Origin: UMGS172 sp045587185
GTDB lineage: Bacteria > Bacillota > Clostridia > Oscillospirales > Acutalibacteraceae
DNA length: 42,220 nt
Assembly (NCBI GenBank): GCA_045587185.1
Contig: JAZNBS010000026.1
Location: 1 to 42,220, forward strand
Direction: 5' to 3'
Both the position numbers and the translations under genes were made by a program. Shown here piece after piece: positions 1 through 7,863 of this stretch (position 1 is the stretch's first letter; every line of letters begins with the position of its first letter). A model generated the notes under the pieces. The model had not been told where the DNA came from. It made no database searches and was given only the letters and a program-made list of their open reading frames with translations.

Positions 1-21
1 AACGGTCTGATTGTTGAATAA
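1..21 (+). CDS. 3' end of an upstream gene, possibly a PqqD-family protein
   Basis: The first 18 bases read NGLIVE followed by TAA at 19-21, which overlaps the ATG of the next gene (TAATG), so the two genes are translationally coupled. The ending resembles the C-termini of PqqD-family peptide-binding proteins, which often sit next to small S24/S26-like peptidases in clostridial polysaccharide loci. Six residues cannot prove this; the identity is inferred mainly from the neighbour. Confidence 0.3.
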   Translation, partial: NGLIVE

Positions 22-437
22 TGACTGAAAAAATAGAGGATATTATCGAGCGCGACGGCTTTGTGTTGGAAATGACCTACGGCAACAGTATGCAACCGAT
101 GTTAAAGCAATGTCAAAATCCTATTATCATCTCGAAACTTGCTTCTGTTCTTAAAAAGTGTGATGTGATTCTATTTAAAGATGCTTCAGGTAAGTATCTT
201 TTGCATCGCATTGTGAAGGTTACTGAGAATAGTTATATTACGCGCGGAGATAATCGGATTGTTACAGAATGTGTTAACCCAGGTGATGTTGTCGGTATTC
301 TCACGGGGTACTATAAGGGTGAAAAATTTATTGATTGCAAGAAAAACTTTGCATACAAAATTTACTCTTTTTGGATAACCAAATATTATTATATTAGAGT
401 TTTGAAGCGAAAAATCGGTTCAATTATTAAAAAATAA
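21..437 (+). CDS. S24/S26 (SipW-like) signal-peptidase-like protein, soluble
   Basis: This 138-residue protein carries the serine box G-N-S-M-Q-P-M-L at residues 21-28 (nucleophile S23). Further on is L-H-R-I-V-K-V with H62, then a T-R-G-D-N box near residue 75. The His in place of the usual Lys resembles SipW/Sec11-type signal peptidases, which use a Ser-His pair. The bacterial family normally has an N-terminal membrane anchor, and none is present here; the C-terminus is basic and aromatic and may touch the membrane. The start overlaps the upstream stop codon, which implies coupling. A terminator follows, so it ends an operon that enters from the left. Its substrate is unknown. The family is well supported; processing of a peptide or surface component is inferred. 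Confidence 0.75.
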   Translation: MTEKIEDIIERDGFVLEMTYGNSMQPMLKQCQNPIIISKLASVLKKCDVILFKDASGKYLLHRIVKVTENSYITRGDNRIVTECVNPGDVVGILTGYYKGEKFIDCKKNFAYKIYSFWITKYYYIRVLKRKIGSIIKK

Positions 438-451
438 AAGTGCTTTTTATC

Positions 452-489
452 AATGCCAATGCAATTTATATTGCATTGGCATTTTTTCT
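452..489 (+). terminator. Rho-independent terminator after the S26-like gene
   Basis: There is a 13-bp perfect stem (AATGCCAATGCAA at 452-464 with its complement at 471-483) around a 6-base loop, followed by a T run. It separates the S26-like gene from the promoter at 544. Confidence 0.85.
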
Positions 490-543
490 GACTGAAATGG
501 CATAAAAATCCCCTTTAAAAACGCAATATTCCCTGTGTTTTCA

Positions 544-572
544 TTGACATATTGCGCTTGAAGTGGTATAAT
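544..572 (+). promoter_or_regulatory. Sigma-A type promoter of the polysaccharide operon
   Basis: TTGACA at 544-549 and TATAAT at 567-572 are both consensus hexamers with 17-bp spacing. Transcription would start near 579, giving a leader of about 70 bases before the TTG start at 649. Confidence 0.85.
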
Positions 573-648
573 TACATCGTATATGTGTGATAGTGTGTCT
601 TATTGTATCCTAATGCGTTTCCACACTGATTTTGGGAGGGTGTTTTGT

Positions 649-1923
649 TTGGAAAACAAGAAAAATACGCCATTTGAAAACAAGGTCTGGCTTGCAACCC
701 CAACAATGCACGGGGACGAAATGAAATACATTGCCGAGGCGTACAATTCCAACTGGATGAGTACTGTGGGCGAGAACATCAACGAGGTTGAGAAAATTGC
801 CGCCCAAAAAGCCGAAATGAAATATGCAGTTGCTCTATCGTGTTGTACTGCCGCGCTTCACTTGGCTGTGAAACACGCAGGTGAAACACTTTATGGCATA
901 CCTGCAATCAGTCACGGCGCTTTGGAGGGCAAGCGTGTGTTTTGCTCGGATATGACGTTCGATGCAACTTTGAATCCTGTTGTTTACGAGGGTGGAATCC
1001 CAATTTTTATCGATACAGAAGAAGAATCGTGGAATATGGACCCGATTGCACTTGAGAAAGCGTTTGAACTTTATCCCGATGTGAAACTGGTTGTCTATGC
1101 CGAATTGTACGGTTTCCCCGGAAGAATTGATGTTATCAAGGAAATCTGTGAAAAACACGGCGCAATTTTAATTGAAGATGCGGCGGAAGCCATGGGTGCT
1201 ACCGTTTTCGGTAAGCAGTGCGGTTCGTTTGGCGACTATTCTGCAATCAGTTATAACGGCAACAAGATAATCACGGGGTCGTCGGGCGGTTGCCTTTTGA
1301 CCAATGATATTGAGGTTGCCAACAAAACCCGAAAGTGGTCAACCCAAGCAAGAGAAAATGCGCCATGGTATCAGCACGAAGAGGTTGGTTATAACTACCG
1401 CATAAGCAATGTGATTGCAGGTGTTGTCCGCGGTCAGTATCCACACCTTGAAGAACACATCGCCCAGAAGAAGGCCGTTTATCAAAGATATTGCGAAGGC
1501 TTTAAGGGACTGCCTGTCAAAATGAATCCGATAACCGAAGGCACCGAGCCTAACTATTGGCTTTCGGCAATGATTATCGATAAGGAATATATGTGTAAGC
1601 AGGTTAGAGACGATTCAAAGGCTTTGTACATAAAAGAGGTTGGCAAAACATGTCCCACCGAAATTTTGGAAACACTTGCAAGGTATAATGCCGAGGGAAG
1701 ACCAATATGGAAGCCAATGCATATGCAACCTATGTACCGTATGCACGAGTTTGTTACCCGTAATGGGTCAGCAAGAGCCAAGACCAACGCTTATATTGCG
1801 GGTGGCTGTGTAGATGTTGGTGCTGATATCTTTGAGCGAGGACTGTGCTTGCCGTCTGATAACAAAATGACTGCCGATGAGCAGGAAAAGGTCATCGAAA
1901 TTGTTAAGAGTTGTTTTGAATAA
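649..1923 (+). CDS. DegT/DnrJ/EryC1/StrS aminotransferase (PLP-dependent)
   Basis: Members of this family transfer an amino group to a nucleotide-linked keto sugar. The fold is the full aspartate aminotransferase type. E-D-A-A-E-A-M-G lies in the PLP-binding region, and the internal aldimine lysine is expected in Y-N-G-N-K-I-I-T-G-S-S-G-G. A long C-terminal insertion with W-K-P-M-H-M-Q-P-M-Y is typical of PglE/LegC-like enzymes from polysaccharide loci. I chose TTG at 649 (424 residues) because GGGAGG at 634-639 lies 9 bases upstream; the ATG at 583 lies almost on the predicted transcription start and has no site. The next gene is a PglC-like sugar transferase, so the product may be the sugar first loaded onto the lipid carrier. 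The exact substrate cannot be read from sequence. Confidence 0.85.
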   Translation: MENKKNTPFENKVWLATPTMHGDEMKYIAEAYNSNWMSTVGENINEVEKIAAQKAEMKYAVALSCCTAALHLAVKHAGETLYGIPAISHGALEGKRVFCSDMTFDATLNPVVYEGGIPIFIDTEEESWNMDPIALEKAFELYPDVKLVVYAELYGFPGRIDVIKEICEKHGAILIEDAAEAMGATVFGKQCGSFGDYSAISYNGNKIITGSSGGCLLTNDIEVANKTRKWSTQARENAPWYQHEEVGYNYRISNVIAGVVRGQYPHLEEHIAQKKAVYQRYCEGFKGLPVKMNPITEGTEPNYWLSAMIIDKEYMCKQVRDDSKALYIKEVGKTCPTEILETLARYNAEGRPIWKPMHMQPMYRMHEFVTRNGSARAKTNAYIAGGCVDVGADIFERGLCLPSDNKMTADEQEKVIEIVKSCFE

Positions 1924-2020
1924 TACATATTTGGGAGTATTTTTGGTGACAGGAAGGGGATTGCGCGTGCGCAAATTTTAATTATTTATTAAGCGTGTTA
2001 TTGATATAATAATATCTTGT

Positions 2021-2620
2021 TTGCTATTGTTGATCTTAATTATTATTCCGATTATGATAGTCGTTCCGATACTCATAAAGCTCACATCTAAAGGTCCGGC
2101 TGTGTTTACACAGGAACGCACCGGCAAGGGCGGTAAGGTTTTCAAAATATATAAATTCAGAACGATGCGTATTCCTGAAGACAGTTTTGCGCCTGACGGG
2201 AGACAATTAGAACCCAAGGAACGTATAACGAAAGTCGGCGCCTTTCTTAGAAAAACCAGCCTTGATGAGTTGATGCAGTTATTTAATGTTATAAATGGAA
2301 CTATGAGTTTTGTCGGACCCAGACCAATGTTACCAAATCAGGCATCTGTTCTCGATAATGAACAAAACCGCCGTCACGAAATGCGCCCCGGTGTTACAGG
2401 ATGGGCTCAGGTCAACGGAAGAAATAACCTTTCGTGGGCACAAAAAATTATGTTTGATATTGAATACATACAAAATTATACCTTGTGGTTTGATATTAAA
2501 ATATTATTTAAAACAGTATCGGTTGTTTTGAAAAAAGACGGAATTCAGTTTAAAGACGGCGATACATTATTGAACCAAGGTTCAGAAAGTTCCGAAAAAG
2601 AAAAGGCCGAGGTCAACTAA
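2021..2620 (+). CDS. Initiating sugar-phosphate transferase (PglC/WcaJ C-terminal type), 5' end interrupted by a stop
   Basis: The protein would move a sugar phosphate from a nucleotide sugar to undecaprenyl phosphate at the inner membrane. Family blocks are present in order: Q-E-R-T-G-K-G-G-K, K-F-R-T-M, L-D-E-L with its catalytic Asp-Glu pair, S-F-V-G-P-R-P-M and R-P-G-V-T-G-W-A-Q-V-N-G-R. The natural start appears to be GTG at 1967 behind AGGAAGGGG (1951-1959), but that frame reads M-R-K-F-stop-L-F-I-K-R-V-I-D-I-I-I-S. The TAA at 1979-1981 therefore cuts a typical family N-terminus. Initiation at TTG 2021 would lose the basic residues and half of the membrane helix. It may be inactive, poorly expressed, or a sequencing error. 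Confidence 0.75.
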   Translation: MLLLILIIIPIMIVVPILIKLTSKGPAVFTQERTGKGGKVFKIYKFRTMRIPEDSFAPDGRQLEPKERITKVGAFLRKTSLDELMQLFNVINGTMSFVGPRPMLPNQASVLDNEQNRRHEMRPGVTGWAQVNGRNNLSWAQKIMFDIEYIQNYTLWFDIKILFKTVSVVLKKDGIQFKDGDTLLNQGSESSEKEKAEVN

Positions 2621-2640
2621 AAGGATTTGAGGATGGAAAT

Positions 2641-2958
2641 ATGTTTTTAGACCGACATCCAGATTCTGGAACTGTTTGGCAAGGTGGGGGATTACCACAC
2701 TGGAGTTATGTTAAGCGGAAGATTAAAGATATCTGCGACCATGTTTCCTCATTGGATTATTTGGGCTTGGATATCATAATTACCGAAGATGGTATGAAGT
2801 TGTGTGAGATCAATTCCCATCCCGGAATGGGTGTTGGACAGGTTTTGTGTGGTGCACCCTTAAAAAAAGAAAAAATTAGAGAGTTTTTCGATTATAAGGG
2901 TTTGTTTACCCATAATTGTGATGCTTTTTATGAAGCTTATCTTGAAAGTCAGGAATAA
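2641..2958 (+). pseudogene. C-terminal fragment of a sugar-transfer-associated ATP-grasp protein
   Basis: These 105 residues resemble only the end of an ATP-grasp domain. Y-L-G-L-D-I-I-I-T-E-D-G is followed by L-C-E-I-N-S-H-P-G-M-G, where E and N would bind Mg-ATP. The nucleotide-binding N-terminal two thirds are absent. A ribosome site and ATG at 2634 (GAGGATGGAAAT) open a different frame that stops after five codons, as if the start of one gene had been joined to the tail of another. The best reading is a deletion remnant. The family call is moderate because it rests on the C-terminal blocks only. Confidence 0.6.
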
Positions 2959-2992
2959 CAAGCAACTGTATAAAAAATCGAGGAGTAGCTAT

Positions 2993-3083
2993 ATGAAAGC
3001 AATTGTTCTTTGCGGAGGACTTCCGCAGATAGCTTTACATTGAAGAACTAAAAAGCCGAGGTATAACAACAATACTTGTTGTA
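2993..3083 (+). pseudogene. N-terminal fragment of a second ATP-grasp protein, frameshifted
   Basis: GAGGAG at 2980-2985 and ATG at 2993 open a frame reading M-K-A-I-V-L-C-G-G-L-P-Q-I-A-L, typical of the first strand of CarB-like ATP-grasp proteins. It then stops at TGA 3041-3043. If one base near 3038 is skipped, the reading continues I-E-E-L-K-S-R-G-I-T-T-I-L-V, the expected next helix and strand. The restored frame then runs straight into flippase sequence. About 30 codons survive, so this is a decayed and truncated gene head. Confidence 0.6.
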
Positions 3084-3086
3084 GCG

Positions 3087-4025
3087 TTGTGTAGCATTGG
3101 GTTGATTTTTCAGGTTTTTAATGCCTTTAACTATTGGTTTCAAAGGCATTTGCAATCAAAATTTACCGCTGTTGCGGCATTCGTTGCATACCTAATTACA
3201 GCGGTATATCGGGTTGTTTTGCTTGCGACCGGTCGAAATGTTACGTGGTTTGCGTTGGCCACCTCGGTTGACTATATTTGTTTGGCTATAATTCTTTTTG
3301 TTTTTTACAAAAAGAACAAGGGTCCATCGTTGAGTTTTTCTTGGGAATACGGCAAACAACTGCTTTCGAGAAGTAAACATTTTATTTTGGCAGGATTGAT
3401 GGTATCTATTTACGGACAGACTGACAAGCTTATGCTAAAACAGATGCTGAGCGAGGCGGACGTTGGCTATTATGCCACCGCAACCACCATAAACGGAATG
3501 TGGTGCTTCATCCTTGCTGCAATAATAGACTCACTTTACCCCAGAATTATGGAGGCTTACAAGGCGAAAGACGAAGAAGCTTTTATTAGGAAAAACCGTC
3601 AACTGTATGCTATTGTATTTTATGTTTCAATGGGGGTAGCGGTACTTTTCAATATATTTGCCGATTTGGCGGTATATATCCTCTACGGCAAAGCATATAT
3701 GTCTGCGGCTATGCCGCTCAGGATAATCAGTTGGTACACAGCTTTTTCCTATCTTGGGGTTGCGCGTAATGCATGGATTGTAAGTAAAAACAGGCAAAAA
3801 CATCTGATAAAGATTTATGTAACAGCGGCAGTCGGAAATGTAATTTTAAACCTTTTCTTTATCCCTGTTTGGGGTGCAAGTGGTGCGGCATTGGCTTCGC
3901 TGATTGCACAAATTCTTACGGGATTTCTTATTCCGTTCTTTATAAAGGATTTGAGAGAAAATGCATTTTTGATGCTTGAAGCAATATGTTTAAAAGGGAT
4001 AAAAAAGAAACACAAACGAGATTAA
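3087..4025 (+). pseudogene. Polysaccharide flippase (Wzx/MurJ-like superfamily), N-terminally truncated
   Basis: The 312-residue frame has about eight hydrophobic segments, plus K-L-M-L-K-Q-M-L-S-E-A-D-V-G-Y-Y-A-T-A, the conserved middle block of oligosaccharide flippases. The intact flippase at 5091-6530 has 479 residues, so roughly the first third is missing here. No ribosome site precedes the TTG at 3087, and the frame is continuous with the ATP-grasp fragment upstream. It is most likely a nonfunctional deletion product. An intact flippase 1 kb downstream could cover the role. Confidence 0.65.
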
Positions 4026-4100
4026 CACAATACGGCTCAAAAGTCATTTCAATAAATAGTGAAATTTGTGGATAAAACGCAGATATAAAATAGGGGAAGA

Positions 4101-5066
4101 ATGGATTTGAATATGGTTGAGACGCAGGTTGCTGTAAGCGTTATTTGTAATGCTTACAACCACGGAAAGTACATAAGGGATACCCTTGAAGGCTTTGTTA
4201 TGCAAGAAACCGATTTTAAGTTTGAGGTTTTGGTGCATGATGATGCCTCCACCGATAACACTGCTGATATTATCAGGGAATATGAGGGAAAATATCCCGA
4301 AATTATAAAGCCAATATATCAGACTGAAAATCAGTATTCACAGGGTATAAAACCCGGTGCAAAGTTTCAGTACCCAAGAGCCAAGGGTAAATATATCGCC
4401 TTTTGCGAGGGAGATGATTATTGGACCGACCCTAAAAAACTTCAAAAGCAGTATGACGCGCTTGAATTACATCCCGAAATTGATATCTGTGCTCACAAAA
4501 CGCGTGTTATAATGGCTAAAAACGGCAAAACCGTGCGATATATTTCCCCCGCCGACAAGGACATGGTGTTGAAGGCTGAGGATGTAATATACGGTGAAGG
4601 GGATTTTGTCTGTACCAATTCTCTTATGTTCAGGCCTCACGTTATACATAACCCAACCAAATTCCGGCAACAACTTATGTTGGACTATACAATGCAGATA
4701 CAGGGTTCTTTGAACGGCGGTATGCTTTATCTTGATGATTGTATGTCAGTTTATCGTTATATGGCCGAAAACTCATGGACAAGACGTGTTAAGACCAATC
4801 CCGAAAAACGGGTTGAACTTTACCGAAAAAAGCAAAAAATGTTGGATGTTCTCAACGAAGAGACCGAGCAAAAGTATACAGCGGTTATTGAGAGAAGAAA
4901 ACTCAAAAACGAATTTTTGCACAAACTCGAACAGTTTGATTTTAACGGTGTTTTTTCCAAGAAATACAAGAGTGTGTATAAAGAGTTCTCTTTTCTGGAG
5001 CGTGTGAAAATAAGGATAAAGGTGTGTTTTCCGTTTTTGGTCACCCTAAAGTGGAAACTGTTTTAA
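4101..5066 (+). CDS. Glycosyltransferase family 2 (GT-A fold)
   Basis: This 321-residue protein adds one sugar from a nucleotide donor during assembly of the repeat unit. It begins with V-A-V-S-V-I-C-N-A-Y-N-H-G (residues 11-23), then H-D-D-A-S-T-D-N-T and the metal-binding region C-E-G-D-D-Y-W-T-D-P-K-K, all hallmarks of GT2. It has no membrane segment. The C-terminal 60 residues are basic and may form a helical membrane contact. The ATG follows AGGGGAAG closely, and a second ATG at 4113 is possible. It lies between flippase genes in one direction, consistent with a Wzx/Wzy-type locus. Donor and acceptor are not predictable. Confidence 0.88.
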   Translation: MDLNMVETQVAVSVICNAYNHGKYIRDTLEGFVMQETDFKFEVLVHDDASTDNTADIIREYEGKYPEIIKPIYQTENQYSQGIKPGAKFQYPRAKGKYIAFCEGDDYWTDPKKLQKQYDALELHPEIDICAHKTRVIMAKNGKTVRYISPADKDMVLKAEDVIYGEGDFVCTNSLMFRPHVIHNPTKFRQQLMLDYTMQIQGSLNGGMLYLDDCMSVYRYMAENSWTRRVKTNPEKRVELYRKKQKMLDVLNEETEQKYTAVIERRKLKNEFLHKLEQFDFNGVFSKKYKSVYKEFSFLERVKIRIKVCFPFLVTLKWKLF

Positions 5067-5090
5067 TTTGCGGAAACAAAAAGGTTTAGA

Positions 5091-6530
5091 ATGGATAATA
5101 AAAAGGTTTTAAACAATTTTTTATGGCGTTTTCTGGAGCGTTGCGGTGCTCAGGGAGTAACATTCATCGTATCAATTGTTCTTGCCAGAATACTGGGGCC
5201 GAATGTTTACGGCACCATTGCATTGGTAACGGTGTTTATTACAATACTTCAGGTTTTTGTCGACAGTGGTCTGGGTACGGCATTGATTCAGAAAAAGGAT
5301 GCTGATGACACCGATTTCTCAACGGTGTTCTATTTCAATGTAATAGTTTGCCTTGTGCTTTATGGGATGATGTTTCTTGCGGCTCCGTTGGTTGCATCTT
5401 TTTATGATGACCCACAACTTACACCTGTAATAAGGGCACTGAGTCTGACGGTGGTTATCTCGGGCGTGAGAGGAATTCAGCAGTCCTATGTCTCAAAAAA
5501 ATTGCTTTTCAAAAGGTTCTTCTTTTCTGCTTTGGGCGGAACGGTCACCTCGGCTGTTGTGGGAATTTATATGGCCTATAACGGTTATGGGGTTTGGGCG
5601 CTTGTGGGACAAACGTTGACAAGCAATCTTGTCACCACGTTTATAATGTGGCTAACCGTAAAGTGGCGGCCAAAACTTCTGTTTTCATTCCAACGTCTTA
5701 AAGGACTGTTTTCTTACGGTTGGAAATTGCTTACATCGTCATTGATAGATACCGTTTACAAAGAGATACGGTCACTTATAATCGGTAAAAAGTACTCGGC
5801 TGAATCCTTGGCTTACTATAACAAAGGTCAGCAGTTTCCACAGTTGATTGTGGCTAATATAAACACGGCTATTGACAGTGTTCTGTTACCGGTTATGTCT
5901 GAAGCTCAGGATGACAGGGAACGGGTTAAAGCAATGACCCGAAGAGCTATTAAGACAAGTACATATGTTATGGCACCGTTGATGGTTGGTCTGGCAATGT
6001 GCGGTGAGCCTCTTATAGAACTTTTGCTGACCGAAGAATGGCTACCGTGCGTGCCGTTTTTGCGTGTATTCTGTTTTACACATATGATATATCCGATTCA
6101 TACAGCAAACTTGAATGCCATTAAGGCAATGGGTCGGAGTGATATGTTCCTAAAGTTGGAGATAATCAAAAAAATAATCGGAATGGCAGTGCTGTTGGCA
6201 ACCTTCTGGATAAGCGTCGAGGCTATGGCTTACAGTCTTTTGTTCACCGCCGTATCAAGTAGTTTTATAAACTCATTTCCTAACAAAAAATTGTTGGATT
6301 ACAGTTATATTGACCAGGTGATTGATATTTTGCCGTCACTTATACTGTCCGCTTTTATGGGAGCGGTGGTGTATGCAGTTCAGTTTATCGGGCTGTCGAG
6401 CATATTAACCTTGCTAATTCAGGTACCTGTCGGCGTGATAATATACGTTATAGGCTCTAAAATTTTCAAACTTGACAGTTTCGGTTATCTTATTGCAACG
6501 CTAAAAGGGTATTTGGTCAGAAAAAAGTAA
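5091..6530 (+). CDS. Lipopolysaccharide/oligosaccharide flippase (Wzx-like, Polysacc_synt_3)
   Basis: This 479-residue integral membrane protein has about twelve to fourteen hydrophobic segments. It would flip undecaprenyl-linked repeat units outward across the cytoplasmic membrane. The N-terminal R-I-L-G-P-N-V-Y-G-T-I-A-L-V and the G-T-A-L-I-Q-K motif are typical of the O-antigen/teichuronic acid exporter family. Length is normal for the family. It starts 24 bases after the glycosyltransferase. It is a different subfamily from the truncated flippase upstream, so the locus once carried two exporters. Confidence 0.88.
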   Translation: MDNKKVLNNFLWRFLERCGAQGVTFIVSIVLARILGPNVYGTIALVTVFITILQVFVDSGLGTALIQKKDADDTDFSTVFYFNVIVCLVLYGMMFLAAPLVASFYDDPQLTPVIRALSLTVVISGVRGIQQSYVSKKLLFKRFFFSALGGTVTSAVVGIYMAYNGYGVWALVGQTLTSNLVTTFIMWLTVKWRPKLLFSFQRLKGLFSYGWKLLTSSLIDTVYKEIRSLIIGKKYSAESLAYYNKGQQFPQLIVANINTAIDSVLLPVMSEAQDDRERVKAMTRRAIKTSTYVMAPLMVGLAMCGEPLIELLLTEEWLPCVPFLRVFCFTHMIYPIHTANLNAIKAMGRSDMFLKLEIIKKIIGMAVLLATFWISVEAMAYSLLFTAVSSSFINSFPNKKLLDYSYIDQVIDILPSLILSAFMGAVVYAVQFIGLSSILTLLIQVPVGVIIYVIGSKIFKLDSFGYLIATLKGYLVRKK

Positions 6531-6582
6531 AATATTAGGGTTTTAGGCTTGTGTGAGGCATGTATTTTAAGGGGATACAAAA

Positions 6583-7851
6583 ATGATAAATGGGAAAAAA
6601 GCTATTGTAATTTTGGGTGCGATTGCCGCAATGGAAGAAATTGTCATTGATGCAAAAAAAATGGGGTATTATGTAATCGTGGCAGACTATATGGAAGATT
6701 CCCCTGCCAAAAAGTACGCCGATGAAGCCTGGCTTTTGAGTATTGACGATGTTGACGGGATAGTCAGTAAATGCAAAGAACGTAATGTCGACGGTGTGAT
6801 GAATTACTGCATTGACCCTGGGCAGAAGCCCTACCAACAAATATGTGAGAAACTTGGTTTGCCGTGTGTAGCAGGGTTCGAGCAGTTTGATATTATGACA
6901 AATAAGGATAAATTTGCCAAATGCTGTGTTGAACACGGGCTGGATATTATCCCCAAATACAATATGAATATAGGTTTTGCAGAACTTGACTATGATAATC
7001 TTGAGTATCCTGTTATGATAAAACCTGTTGACGGCAGAGCATCAAAAGGTATTGTGGTGGCACACAAAAAAAATGAGATGCCATCGGCAATCAAGTATGC
7101 TTTGGGCTTTTCAAAACGCAAAGATGTTGTAATTGAGAAGTTTATGAACTGTCCTGAATTTTGCGCAAAATATGTTGCTTGTGACGGTGAATTTTATTTT
7201 TCAACCCTTTCGGATGTATGGGACAGTGTGTTGCCTGACGGCACAAGAGTATATATGGGAACTTCGGCATACCCTTCACGTTTTTACGAAGAATATATTT
7301 CAACCGTGAATGATAAAGTTATTGCCATGCTTAAGGATATCGGCATAAAAAACGGAGCCATGTCATTAACAGGGTTTTACGATGACGGAAAGTTTAGGTT
7401 TTTTGACCCGTCTTTAAGGATGGGTGGCGCACAGGATTGGAGAATAGTTGAAGCGGCTTGCGGAGTTAATATAGCAAACCTGCTCACCAATTTTGCTGTG
7501 ACGGGAAGTATGGGTGACCCGAAAGAGATTAAAAAGGTTGACCGCGCTTTTGCAAAAAAATATTCGGCGTTGTTGTATTATGATTTGTTGATTGGCGAAA
7601 TTGGTATTTTTAACGGTGTCGAAGAAATTCTTAAACTTGACGGAGTGAAAGGCTATCACAAGTGTCACAATGTGGGCGATGTGATAGAAAGCTACGGTAC
7701 GGCGAATAATGTGGCTATCCGTTTCATTGTTTCCTGTGATACAAAAGAGCAGTTTGTTGAAACGGTCAACCAATCTCATAAACTTATTGAAATAAGGGAT
7801 AAAAACGGCAAGGATATGATTGCGCCGAAATATGTCCCGAACATGGTTTAA
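6583..7851 (+). CDS. ATP-grasp family ligase (CarB/PurK-like)
   Basis: The 422-residue protein has the three-part ATP-grasp layout. A pre-ATP Rossmann-like domain opens with K-K-A-I-V-I-L-G-A-I. The central ATP-binding part contains P-V-M-I-K-P-V-D-G-R-A-S-K-G-I near residues 145-160, the phosphate-grasping lysine and loop. A C-terminal part contains G-A-M-S-L-T-G-F and F-F-D-P-S-L-R-M-G-G. Such enzymes join a carboxylate to an amine or thiol through an acyl phosphate. It starts after AAGGGG and ends 12 bases before a sugar aminotransferase gene, so a role in acylating or amidating an amino sugar is plausible but unproven. The remnant at 2993 is a paralogue head. Confidence 0.82.
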   Translation: MINGKKAIVILGAIAAMEEIVIDAKKMGYYVIVADYMEDSPAKKYADEAWLLSIDDVDGIVSKCKERNVDGVMNYCIDPGQKPYQQICEKLGLPCVAGFEQFDIMTNKDKFAKCCVEHGLDIIPKYNMNIGFAELDYDNLEYPVMIKPVDGRASKGIVVAHKKNEMPSAIKYALGFSKRKDVVIEKFMNCPEFCAKYVACDGEFYFSTLSDVWDSVLPDGTRVYMGTSAYPSRFYEEYISTVNDKVIAMLKDIGIKNGAMSLTGFYDDGKFRFFDPSLRMGGAQDWRIVEAACGVNIANLLTNFAVTGSMGDPKEIKKVDRAFAKKYSALLYYDLLIGEIGIFNGVEEILKLDGVKGYHKCHNVGDVIESYGTANNVAIRFIVSCDTKEQFVETVNQSHKLIEIRDKNGKDMIAPKYVPNMV

Positions 7852-7863
7852 AGGGGTGATTAT

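Noticed and set aside
583..648. N-terminal extension of the first aminotransferase from ATG 583
   Set aside because: It starts almost on the predicted transcription start, has no ribosome site, and its cysteine-rich residues are not part of the family; TTG 649 has a good site.
1967..1981. Regulatory mini-ORF before the sugar transferase gene
   Set aside because: The four codons are in frame with, and match the expected N-terminus of, the transferase itself, so a nonsense change is more likely than a leader peptide.
3030..3090. Programmed frameshift making an ATP-grasp/flippase fusion protein
   Set aside because: There is no slippery heptamer, and both parts lack essential domains, so decay is the simpler explanation.
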